Shown piece after piece: positions 50,836 through 58,532 of a DNA stretch of 64,000 nucleotides (positions within the stretch are counted from its first letter, which is position 1; each line of letters begins with the position of its first letter). The DNA is taken from assembly GCF_914767665.1 (NCBI RefSeq), contig NC_059507.1, forward strand, positions 37,059,770-37,123,769, written 5' to 3'. The notes beneath the pieces are model-generated. The model saw nothing but the letters and a program-made list of their open reading frames with translations, was not told the origin of the DNA and did no database searches. The stretch comes from Harmonia axyridis (taxonomy: Eukaryota > Arthropoda > Insecta > Coleoptera > Coccinellidae). Made by a program: the position numbers and the translations under genes.

Positions 50836-50985
50836 AGATTTTTAACTTAGTTAGGGTTTACCCTAACTAAGTATGTTAGGTTTAACCTAACCCACTATGG
50901 TTAGGTCAGTTCTGCTCAACTTAGGTTAGGGTCCATGAGCTTAACTTAGGTTAGAGTGATTGCAAATCGATTCAGGTTCAATTAT
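50836..50985 (+). repeat. Degenerate and inverted telomeric motifs at the subtelomere/telomere junction
   Basis: Contains scattered TTAGG and CCTAA words in both orientations, including a 13-bp-arm palindrome (50845-50857 with 50860-50872) and a second with 8-bp arms (50875-50891). It passes directly into the perfect array. Confidence 0.8.
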
Positions 50986-51304
50986 GGTTAGGTTAGGTTA
51001 GGTTAGGTTAGGTTAGGTTAGGTTAGGTTAGGTTAGGTTAGGTTAGGTTAGGTTAGGTTAGGTTAGGTTAGGTTAGGTTAGGTTAGGTTAGGTTAGGTTA
51101 GGTTAGGTTAGGTTAGGTTAGGTTAGGTTAGGTTAGGTTAGGTTAGGTTAGGTTAGGTTAGGTTAGGTTAGGTTAGGTTAGGTTAGGTTAGGTTAGGTTA
51201 GGTTAGGTTAGGTTAGGTTAGGTTAGGTTAGGTTAGGTTAGGTTAGGTTAGGTTAGGTTAGGTTAGGTTAGGTTAGGTTAGGTTAGGTTAGGTTAGGTTA
51301 GGTT
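50986..51304 (+). repeat. Telomeric (TTAGG)n array 1, about 64 perfect units
   Basis: No variant unit seen. The G-rich strand runs 5' to 3' rightwards. The array ends in GGTT directly before the first retroelement. Confidence 0.97.
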
Positions 51305-51717
51305 CTCTTCCGAGGTCTGCACCTTGTCGTGGTGGAAGGGCTTAAGTACCCGCAAGGATCCTTGAGGCTATGTCGACGGAACCTCGGTTCCAGCAGGGCC
51401 ACCCATGTCGAACAGGCTTAAGGAGAGCGGCGAAAACAAAGACTGACCAAATGTGGCACGGCCAATCCCAGCCTTTGCCACATTCCTCATACCCTAAAAT
51501 TCCCATGTTCCCCAAACCCCATATACTTACCCCAACCTTGTCCATTCCTGACACATTCCTGTGGAGGTTCCGGCCGCTAGTACGTTGGGAAAGCGAGTCC
51601 GGGGCCTCAAATACTTACCCTTCCTTTTTCCCCTATGGATGGATCTGACGGCTACCGACCTTGGCATGAAACTGGACCCAGGGATGTGTGCGTTTGCACT
51701 GCCCTGAAAAAATCAAA
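51305..51717 (+). promoter_or_regulatory. Conserved structured 5' UTR of element 1
   Basis: By eye about nine in ten bases match the 5' UTR of element 2 (58112-58528). It includes the run CACCTTGTCGTGGTGGAAGG and a stem ATGTGGCA/TGCCACAT (51451-51458 with 51476-51483). Telomere-specific R1-clade elements need internal promoters and RNA structure in this region. This is inferred here, not shown. Confidence 0.6.
51684..51707 (+). CDS. Upstream mini-ORF before ORF1 of element 1
   Basis: ATG TGT GCG ... CCC TGA, seven codons, ending 10 nt before the first ATG of ORF1. A homologous mini-ORF precedes ORF1 of element 2. It may affect initiation at ORF1, but its translation is unproven. Confidence 0.35.
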   Translation: MCAFALP

Positions 51718-53670
51718 ATGAAAAAGCACAACAAATCAGGAAAAAAGATTACGGTGCAGGGGAAGGATACCCCAGTACCGGTCGAGGGAGGTGGTAGCGC
51801 GGGCCAAACTCGATCGACATCCAGCGACCGTGTAGCTCCTCTCTCACTCCAGGGAGAGAAAGCTAATATTGCGACTGGAGGAAACCCCACAAGGGGAATG
51901 GAAGAGAAGGAGATAGAGGGAACTGCTTTCGCAAGAAGTGACAAGATGAAGAGAACCCCACCAAGATTGGTAGATGCGAGTATGGAAACAGAGGAAGCAC
52001 AGGATGGCCGGGAAAATGAGTGCAGGAAGGAGATCCCCGAAACTCCTGAATCGGATGTGGTGCTCATTTCCGAGGAAGAGGAAGCGGAAGAGGAGGGGGA
52101 CTTCATAACGTGGCTTGTGGGGTCCAACAAAAGGAAAAGGATGGATAGTACCATCAACATAAGTTTGGACAGCAACAGGGTTGCAAGCGTAATAGAAGTC
52201 CTGCGAAAAGTCGAAGAGAAAATCGGACAACTGATAGATACGCATGGGGGACTAGAGGAAGGTACACAAAAGGAGCTAAGCGCCTTGAAGGACATGGTGA
52301 GCTATGAAATCAAGGAGACCAACAGAGCAGTAATAGCCCTTGAAAAACAGGATTTTGGGTGCCAGGTAGAGGAAGCGGCCATCAGACAGGACATATCGGT
52401 GGCAGAAATAAGAAATGTTCTCAAAGAGGACATGGAAAAGGGAGATTTGGAGGAGGTTCTGAGAAAGGACTGGCCAGAAGAGTCCTACAAGGTTATTTTA
52501 AACCCAAACAGTATCGTGGAAATCAAGGACGGAGAAATAGCCGTTCTTGCCCCATTTAACAAAATGGGGGAAGTAAAGGTTATAAAACCACTCATTGGCA
52601 GCTCCCGTAGAATGATAGAGTATGTGAGAGAAGGAAAAATAAAACAAGGGGAGAGGATAACGCACCGTATGGAGAGCTACGCCGAAATCCAAGGCAAACT
52701 TATTAGAGACAAAAGAAATATACATATAGGGGGGCTGCCGGGTGAAGAAGACGACATTCTTGGAGTCTATCAGATGGCCGCAGAGATCAGGTATGCGATA
52801 CCAGACGGAGAGGAGGAAAAGGTTCACATCGCAGTAATAAATGATATGGATGTTGAAACAAAAAGGAAATTAATTGAATGTGCCTTTTTCGACTACTCCG
52901 GGGAGATCTACCTGCACGAAAAAAGACCGAATTCAACACAAATAAAAAAGAGAGTGCATGGAACAGATGCAATAATGATAGAAAAAAATGAAAATATAAC
53001 ATATGCCCAAATGGTGGCGAACCTGAAAGGAAAAATGGGAAACGAAAAAGAATTGAAAGAAGAAGTTAATGGGATAAGACAAACGAAGGACGGTCATCTA
53101 TTGCTGGAAATGAAAAAAGACAGCAAGGCAGTAGACATAGTGTACAGACAGCTCAAAGAGAAAATGAAGGATCAAAAAATAAAGAAATATACAGGGGGAG
53201 AACGGAAGGCCACTGCAAACCTATACGGAATCGATATTGACGTAGGAGAGGAGGATATTAGGGAGGTACTGAACGGAGTTCTTGAGATTCAGGAAAACAA
53301 AGACGGGGTAGAAGTAAAAGCACTGAGGCCACTGAGAGGAGGTAGGCAGGCAGCCACCATAATCGCCAGTGGAGAACAGATCAAAAAATTGATAGAGTCA
53401 AGGAAAGTCAGGATAGGTTTCTCCCTGGTAGACATTAGAGAAAGGGTAGCAATCAGAAGATGTGTGAGGTGCTGGGAGATGGGTCACCTCGCAAATGAAT
53501 GTACCAACGAAGACAGAACCCAAAAATGTCGAAACTGTGCAGCAGAGGACCACAGAGTTAAGGACTGTACGGCAGACCCGTACTGCCTTAACTGCAAAAA
53601 CAAAGGACATCGGACAGCTAGTGAAGGCTGTATAAAGGCAAAAGGAAAGGATTCAAAAAACTCGAAGTGA
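51718..53670 (+). CDS. ORF1 protein of element 1 (Gag-like, three CCHC zinc knuckles)
   Basis: 650 codons from the first in-frame ATG. The open frame extends 10 codons further upstream, but only with a GTG. The N-terminal half is charged and low-complexity with acidic runs (EEEEAEEEGD) and coiled-coil-like stretches. The C-terminus has three knuckles: C582-x2-C-x4-H-x4-C595, C604-x2-C-x4-H-x4-C617 and C623-x2-C-x4-H-x6-C638. That 4-4-6 series is typical of R1-clade ORF1. Known ORF1 proteins of this type bind the element RNA, form RNPs and, in telomere-specific elements, carry it to telomeres. The N-terminal KITVQGKDTPVPV segment aligns with element 2, but most of the protein has diverged strongly. 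Confidence 0.9.
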   Translation: MKKHNKSGKKITVQGKDTPVPVEGGGSAGQTRSTSSDRVAPLSLQGEKANIATGGNPTRGMEEKEIEGTAFARSDKMKRTPPRLVDASMETEEAQDGRENECRKEIPETPESDVVLISEEEEAEEEGDFITWLVGSNKRKRMDSTINISLDSNRVASVIEVLRKVEEKIGQLIDTHGGLEEGTQKELSALKDMVSYEIKETNRAVIALEKQDFGCQVEEAAIRQDISVAEIRNVLKEDMEKGDLEEVLRKDWPEESYKVILNPNSIVEIKDGEIAVLAPFNKMGEVKVIKPLIGSSRRMIEYVREGKIKQGERITHRMESYAEIQGKLIRDKRNIHIGGLPGEEDDILGVYQMAAEIRYAIPDGEEEKVHIAVINDMDVETKRKLIECAFFDYSGEIYLHEKRPNSTQIKKRVHGTDAIMIEKNENITYAQMVANLKGKMGNEKELKEEVNGIRQTKDGHLLLEMKKDSKAVDIVYRQLKEKMKDQKIKKYTGGERKATANLYGIDIDVGEEDIREVLNGVLEIQENKDGVEVKALRPLRGGRQAATIIASGEQIKKLIESRKVRIGFSLVDIRERVAIRRCVRCWEMGHLANECTNEDRTQKCRNCAAEDHRVKDCTADPYCLNCKNKGHRTASEGCIKAKGKDSKNSK

Positions 53671-54214
53671 GCCTACTCGCCAAAGATAGCGAGGGGGATC
53701 TACCGTGGCTGAAGTGCAAGTACAAACTGAAAAGGGTGAGTATGTCTGTACACTATCTTAAAAAAGTCCACATATATGAACCCGGGTTGACGATGATATA
53801 CGGGAAAGAAAGCTATGTGTGTGATGTCTATATTAATTTATTTTTTACATACGTGTCCCAGTCAGTTTATATACCTGCAGTTTTTATTTATACAGATCCT
53901 ATTTATTCAGATTCTATTTACACAGTTTTTATTTCTATAGTTTTTAATTGTACATACTCTATTTATTCAGATTCTATTTACACAGATTTTATGTTTACAG
54001 ATTTTAATTGTATATATTCTATTTATTCAGAGATTATTTATATAGGTTTTATTTATACAAATTATTCCCCATTTTTATATTTACAAAGTTTTTACAGATT
54101 CTCTATTTACACTAATTTATGTTATTTATTTATACAGTATTTTAACCAGTTTTTTATCTATATTAATTTATTGATTTTATATATACAAATAATTTATTTT
54201 GTGAGTCGAGTAAT
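53671..54214 (+). other. AT-rich, internally repetitive spacer between ORF1 and ORF2 of element 1
   Basis: Composed largely of variants of TATTTATTCAGATTCTATTTA and TTTATACAG. One frame stays open from an ATG at 53742 to TAG at 54267-54269 (175 codons), giving a Tyr/Ile/Ser-rich repeated peptide (IYSDSIYTDF-like) that overlaps the first 18 codons of ORF2. It has no counterpart in element 2, so I regard it as an expanded simple repeat, not a gene. Its stop inside ORF2 could matter for ORF2 initiation. Confidence 0.6.
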
Positions 54215-57175
54215 ATGTGTGGTCCACTGTGTGACGCCGAAGAGTACTACCGGAGTTATAATACCATAGAAGAATTCATTTTACAAGCAAACCTAGGGAG
54301 ATGTAAAGCGGCCCATGATATGACATGGGCAGCCGCACTCAAAGAAAAAATTGATATTATGGTAATCTCTGAGCCAAATAAGAAGATGTGTTCAACAGAA
54401 GGCTGGTATGCGGACGACAAAAAGGACATAGCCATCAAATTAGTGAGCAAAAATACACAAATTAAAAAAATTAAAAAGCACAAAAACTACGTCCATCTGG
54501 CGCTGGCCAGATTCAGCATACTAGCCCTATATATATCCCCAAATATAGCGATATCTAGCTTCAAAGAAAGGATAGACGAGATTTTCAGTGAGGCGAGAAA
54601 ACATGGAGGAAAAGTTATGATATTGGGGGATATAAACGCTAAATCGCCTATGTGGGGTTCCCCCACTGCTGATGAAAGAGGGGAGTATGTTGAGGAATGG
54701 CTGGCACAGATGGAATGGACGGCGGTAAATAACGGTCAGCCGACATTTATAAGAAGGACTTCTAGGTCACATATTGATGTCACTCTCATACCCGAAAAGG
54801 AAGCAAACAAAATCACAGGTTGGACCGTTAAACATGAAAACCCGTATACCCAGCATGGACACATCTACTTCCACATAAACTCCGGTAGTATGAAAGAAAA
54901 TCCCGCTAAAAAAGTATTCTTGGACGCCGTGGACTTCAGAAAAAATATTGAAGAGCTTGCCCCCACCGGGGGAAGACAATTATATGAATCAATAATAAGA
55001 GCCCACAAAATGTCGAGCAGAATAAATAAGACAGAGAACAAAGGTTTCCCGTACTGGTGGAACGAAGACATAAATGAGGCAAGAAAAAGGTATTTTAAAG
55101 CCAGAAGGAGGTTCACCAGGGCGGGTACCGGAAGGGCACTGGACCGTCATGCACACGAAATGGAGATGAAGGAGATGAAAAAGAAGCTAAACACAGAAAT
55201 AAAAAAGTCGAAAAGAGAAAATTGGAAAAGCCTCCTGACTAAACTGGACCAGGACATATGGGGAGAGGCCTACAAGATAGCCACTGGCCACCTAAAAGTA
55301 CAGAGCCTGGGTTACTCACTTACAGCCAATAGGAGGAAAGAAATACTCAAGGAATTGTTTCCCGGAGGAGGGAAACAGATCAGAAGAAGGGAGGGCCCAA
55401 GATGGCCCGCCCCTCCCTTTACGGCAGAAGAACTCGGGGTGGCTATGTGTGCTATGAAGTCAGGAAAGGCCCCTGGTCCAGATGGTATGACGGTCGAGTG
55501 CCTAAAGATAGTTCACAGCGTGATTCCGGAAAGGATGCTCCAAATGTTTAATGAGCTGCTCGACAATAGAGTCTTCCCCCGGAAATGGAAAAGAGCGAGA
55601 GTGGTGCTGATACCGAAAAAAGGAAAGGATCCCGAGCTGTCCTCATCATTTAGGCCCATCTGTCTTTTAAATACAATGGGGAAAGTCTTCGAAAAGATGA
55701 TAACAAATAGATTAGATGAGGAACTGGAAGACAGGCGGGCAATATCGGACAACCAACACGGTTTCGTAAAGAGGAGATCAACGGTATCAGCCATGCTCAG
55801 CGTGAAGTCAAGGATTGAAAGCTCAAGAAGAAAGTGGTTGGTAATGCTAACGATAGATGTTAAAAATGCTTTTAACACGGCGAGATGGCATCACATAGTG
55901 GACAAATTGAGAAATGTGAACTGTGCTGAATATCTGGTTGAGATGGTGGAGGACTATTTCAGAGACCGCTGGGTGGAGGCGGGGAAAGTGGAAAGAAGGT
56001 GCACCATGGGAGTCCCACAGGGCTCGGTAAAAGGGCCCAGACTGTGGGACGTAATGTACGATGATGTCCTTACCCTCCAGTATGAGGAGGGTGTTGAGGC
56101 CATAGCATACGCGGACGATCTTCTGCTGATGGTAGAAGAGGATCGAGAGGAACGGTTAAATGAAAAAATCGTCCGTACAATTAAGCTGGTCTCAACCTGG
56201 ATGGCGTCGAAAGGACTAGAGGTAGCGGCACATAAAACCGAAATGATCGTGGTGAGAGGGCCCAGAAACAGAAGAGGAGTAAAAGTGCAAGTGTACGGAA
56301 ATGAAATAGTACCTTCACCATCTATAACGTACCTGGGTGTGGTGTTCGATGAGAAACTTACCTTCTCTGCAAACATAAAGTATCTGGCAGAAAAGGCAGA
56401 CCAGAAGGTGGAAACTATGAGGCGGCTGCTCCCAAACATAGGGGGACCTAGTTATTTTAAGAGAAGAGTGCTGTGCACAATACTGCACAGTGTACTACTG
56501 TATGCAGCCCCTGTGTGGAGAGCAGCAATAAAAAGAGATAAACAAAAGCTAGAATTGGTGAAAATGCAGAGAAGGGGTTTGCTCAGAGTGGTGTGCGCGT
56601 ATAGGACGGTCTCAGCGGAGGCTGTACAGGTGATCGCGGGCTATCCACCAATAGACCTGATGGTCGCGGAAACGTGTTTCCTGTACAAGATAGGCTCCAG
56701 GTTACCGGGAAATAGGAGGATGGCGAAAAAGAGAACCATGAGAATGTGGCAAACGAGGTGGGAAGCAGAAAGCAGAACGGCAGGATGGACCCGCACCCTG
56801 ATAGGTGACCTGGAGGGGTGGATGGCCTGCGAACACAGGAGAACCAGTTACTACTTCACCCAGTTCCTGACTGGACACGGGTCGTTCGGTACGTACACAA
56901 AAAGGATCAAGAAAACAGAAAGCGACCAGTGCCAGAGGTGTGGTATGACCGACGACCCAGAACACGTATATGGGACATGTGTGAGATGGGAAGAGGAAAG
57001 GAGCTGGGTGAGGAGTCAACTACAAAGACTCCCAGACATAAACTCGCTCATTACAGAGATGACCGGAAGCAAAAAAACGTGGACCGTCATGTATGAGTAC
57101 ATCACGAATATAATGAAGAGGAAGGAAGAGGAAGACCGAAGGAGGGAACAACAAGCCATAGTGCATAGTCCATAG
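54215..57175 (+). CDS. ORF2 polyprotein of element 1: endonuclease plus reverse transcriptase
   Basis: 986 codons. An APE-like endonuclease occupies about residues 20-225: ILQANLGR at the start, EPNKK, GDINAKSPMWGSP from residue 138, SHIDVTL, and GHIYF. The reverse transcriptase spans roughly residues 380-700: KAPGPDG near 418, FRPICLLNTMGK, QHGFVKRRST, LTIDVKNAF with catalytic D548, GVPQGSVKGP, and YADD at 632-635. A C-terminal zinc finger is C906-x2-C909-x7-H917-x4-C922. There is no RNase H. The predicted role is to nick the telomeric repeat and carry out target-primed reverse transcription. The first 20 residues have no match in element 2, so translation might begin further in. Only the 54215 ATG opens this frame upstream of the endonuclease. 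Confidence 0.93.
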   Translation: MCGPLCDAEEYYRSYNTIEEFILQANLGRCKAAHDMTWAAALKEKIDIMVISEPNKKMCSTEGWYADDKKDIAIKLVSKNTQIKKIKKHKNYVHLALARFSILALYISPNIAISSFKERIDEIFSEARKHGGKVMILGDINAKSPMWGSPTADERGEYVEEWLAQMEWTAVNNGQPTFIRRTSRSHIDVTLIPEKEANKITGWTVKHENPYTQHGHIYFHINSGSMKENPAKKVFLDAVDFRKNIEELAPTGGRQLYESIIRAHKMSSRINKTENKGFPYWWNEDINEARKRYFKARRRFTRAGTGRALDRHAHEMEMKEMKKKLNTEIKKSKRENWKSLLTKLDQDIWGEAYKIATGHLKVQSLGYSLTANRRKEILKELFPGGGKQIRRREGPRWPAPPFTAEELGVAMCAMKSGKAPGPDGMTVECLKIVHSVIPERMLQMFNELLDNRVFPRKWKRARVVLIPKKGKDPELSSSFRPICLLNTMGKVFEKMITNRLDEELEDRRAISDNQHGFVKRRSTVSAMLSVKSRIESSRRKWLVMLTIDVKNAFNTARWHHIVDKLRNVNCAEYLVEMVEDYFRDRWVEAGKVERRCTMGVPQGSVKGPRLWDVMYDDVLTLQYEEGVEAIAYADDLLLMVEEDREERLNEKIVRTIKLVSTWMASKGLEVAAHKTEMIVVRGPRNRRGVKVQVYGNEIVPSPSITYLGVVFDEKLTFSANIKYLAEKADQKVETMRRLLPNIGGPSYFKRRVLCTILHSVLLYAAPVWRAAIKRDKQKLELVKMQRRGLLRVVCAYRTVSAEAVQVIAGYPPIDLMVAETCFLYKIGSRLPGNRRMAKKRTMRMWQTRWEAESRTAGWTRTLIGDLEGWMACEHRRTSYYFTQFLTGHGSFGTYTKRIKKTESDQCQRCGMTDDPEHVYGTCVRWEEERSWVRSQLQRLPDINSLITEMTGSKKTWTVMYEYITNIMKRKEEEDRRREQQAIVHSP

Positions 57176-57352
57176 TGCATAGGAGGCCACCGAGGCCAAG
57201 CAAAGATGCTTATTTCCGGTGGTTCTCGCTATATTTTTTTTTTAAAAGGGGAGGGGGTTTTAGTGAGGTGAGAGTCCCACACAAATCCAGCGGCAACGTA
57301 ACATCTTCTGGCCCGCCGCTGGAGAAGGCATTAGCTTTCCCCCTACCTCAGG

Positions 57353-57354
<2 letters not shown>
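57176..57354 (+). other. 3' UTR of element 1
   Basis: About 180 nt with a T-run followed by G-rich sequence (57232-57258). It lies directly before the poly(A) tail and is not obviously similar to the 3' UTR of element 2. R1-clade reverse transcriptases recognise the 3' UTR, so the two elements may not cross-mobilise well. Confidence 0.6.
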
Positions 57355-57395
<41 letters not shown>

Positions 57396-57397
<2 letters not shown>

Positions 57398-58111
57398 GGT
57401 TAGGTTAGGTTAGGTTAGGTTAGGTTAGGTTAGGTTAGGTTAGGTTAGGTTAGGTTAGGTTAGGTTAGGTTAGGTTAGGTTAGGTTAGGTTAGGTTAGGT
57501 TAGGTTAGGTTAGGTTAGGTTAGGTTAGGTTAGGTTAGGTTAGGTTAGGTTAGGTTAGGTTAGGTTAGGTTAGGTTAGGTTAGGTTAGGTTAGGTTAGGT
57601 TAGGTTAGGTTAGGTTAGGTTAGGTTAGGTTAGGTTAGGTTAGGTTAGGTTAGGTTAGGTTAGGTTAGGTTAGGTTAGGTTAGGTTAGGTTAGGTTAGGT
57701 TAGGTTAGGTTAGGTTAGGTTAGGTTAGGTTAGGTTAGGTTAGGTTAGGTTAGGTTAGGTTAGGTTAGGTTAGGTTAGGTTAGGTTAGGTTAGGTTAGGT
57801 TAGGTTAGGTTAGGTTAGGTTAGGTTAGGTTAGGTTAGGTTAGGTTAGGTTAGGTTAGGTTAGGTTAGGTTAGGTTAGGTTAGGTTAGGTTAGGTTAGGT
57901 TAGGTTAGGTTAGGTTAGGTTAGGTTAGGTTAGGTTAGGTTAGGTTAGGTTAGGTTAGGTTAGGTTAGGTTAGGTTAGGTTAGGTTAGGTTAGGTTAGGT
58001 TAGGTTAGGTTAGGTTAGGTTAGGTTAGGTTAGGTTAGGTTAGGTTAGGTTAGGTTAGGTTAGGTTAGGTTAGGTTAGGTTAGGTTAGGTTAGGTTAGGT
58101 TAGGTTAGGTT
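57396..58111 (+). repeat. Telomeric (TTAGG)n array 2, about 143 perfect units
   Basis: Begins TAGG after the poly(A) of element 1 and ends GGTT before element 2. No variant unit was noticed. Confidence 0.97.
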
Positions 58112-58528
58112 CTCTTCCGAAGGTCAGCACCTTGTCGTGGTGGAAGGGCTTAAGTACCCGCAAGGATCCTTGAGGCTATGTCGACGGAACTTCGGTTCCA
58201 GCAGGGCCACCCATGTCGAACAGGCTTAAGGAGAGCGGCGAAAACAAAGACTGACCAAATGTGGCACGGCCAATCCCAGCCTTTGCCGCATTCCTCATAC
58301 CTTTAAATCCCATGTTCCCTAAGCCCCATATACTTACCTAAACCTTGTCCATTCCTGAAATATTCCTGTGGAGGTTCCGGCCGCTAGTACGTTGGGAAAG
58401 CGAGTCCGGGGCCTCAAATACTTACCTTTCCTTTTCCCCTCATGGACGGATTCTACGGCTACCGATCTTGGCGTCAGACAGGACACAGGGATGTGTGCGT
58501 GCACTGCCCTTTATCTAAAAATTTATGA
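58112..58528 (+). promoter_or_regulatory. Conserved structured 5' UTR of element 2
   Basis: Nearly identical to 51305-51717. The stem at 58259-58266 with 58284-58291 carries TGCCGCAT in place of TGCCACAT, which keeps pairing as a G-U wobble. This supports the RNA stem as a conserved structure. Confidence 0.6.
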
Positions 58529-58532
58529 ATGA
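58491..58532 (+). CDS. Upstream mini-ORF overlapping the ORF1 start of element 2
   Basis: 13 codons from ATG 58491 to TGA 58530-58532. The stop overlaps the ORF1 ATG (58529-58531) as ATGA, a classic arrangement for termination-reinitiation. Translation is not shown. Confidence 0.4.
   Translation: MCACTALYLKIYE

Larger units (their letters stand above)
51305..57395 (+). mobile_element. Telomere-specific non-LTR retrotransposon 1 (R1 clade, TRAS/SART-like), full length
   Basis: About 6.1 kb, bounded by TTAGG arrays on both sides. It starts CTCTTCCGAGG after GGTT and ends in 41 A residues (57355-57395) followed by TAGGTTAGG. Contents are a 5' UTR of about 0.4 kb, ORF1, a 0.54-kb AT-rich spacer, ORF2 and a short 3' UTR. 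The sense strand equals the TTAGG strand. TRAS and SART are the known telomere-repeat-specific lineages of the R1 clade. I do not assign this copy to one of them without a tree. Open ORFs and exact ends suggest recent insertion. Confidence 0.9.

Noticed and set aside
51688..51717. Ten-codon N-terminal extension of ORF1 of element 1
   Set aside because: It would need a GTG start. The first ATG is at 51718, and element 2 has no equivalent extension.
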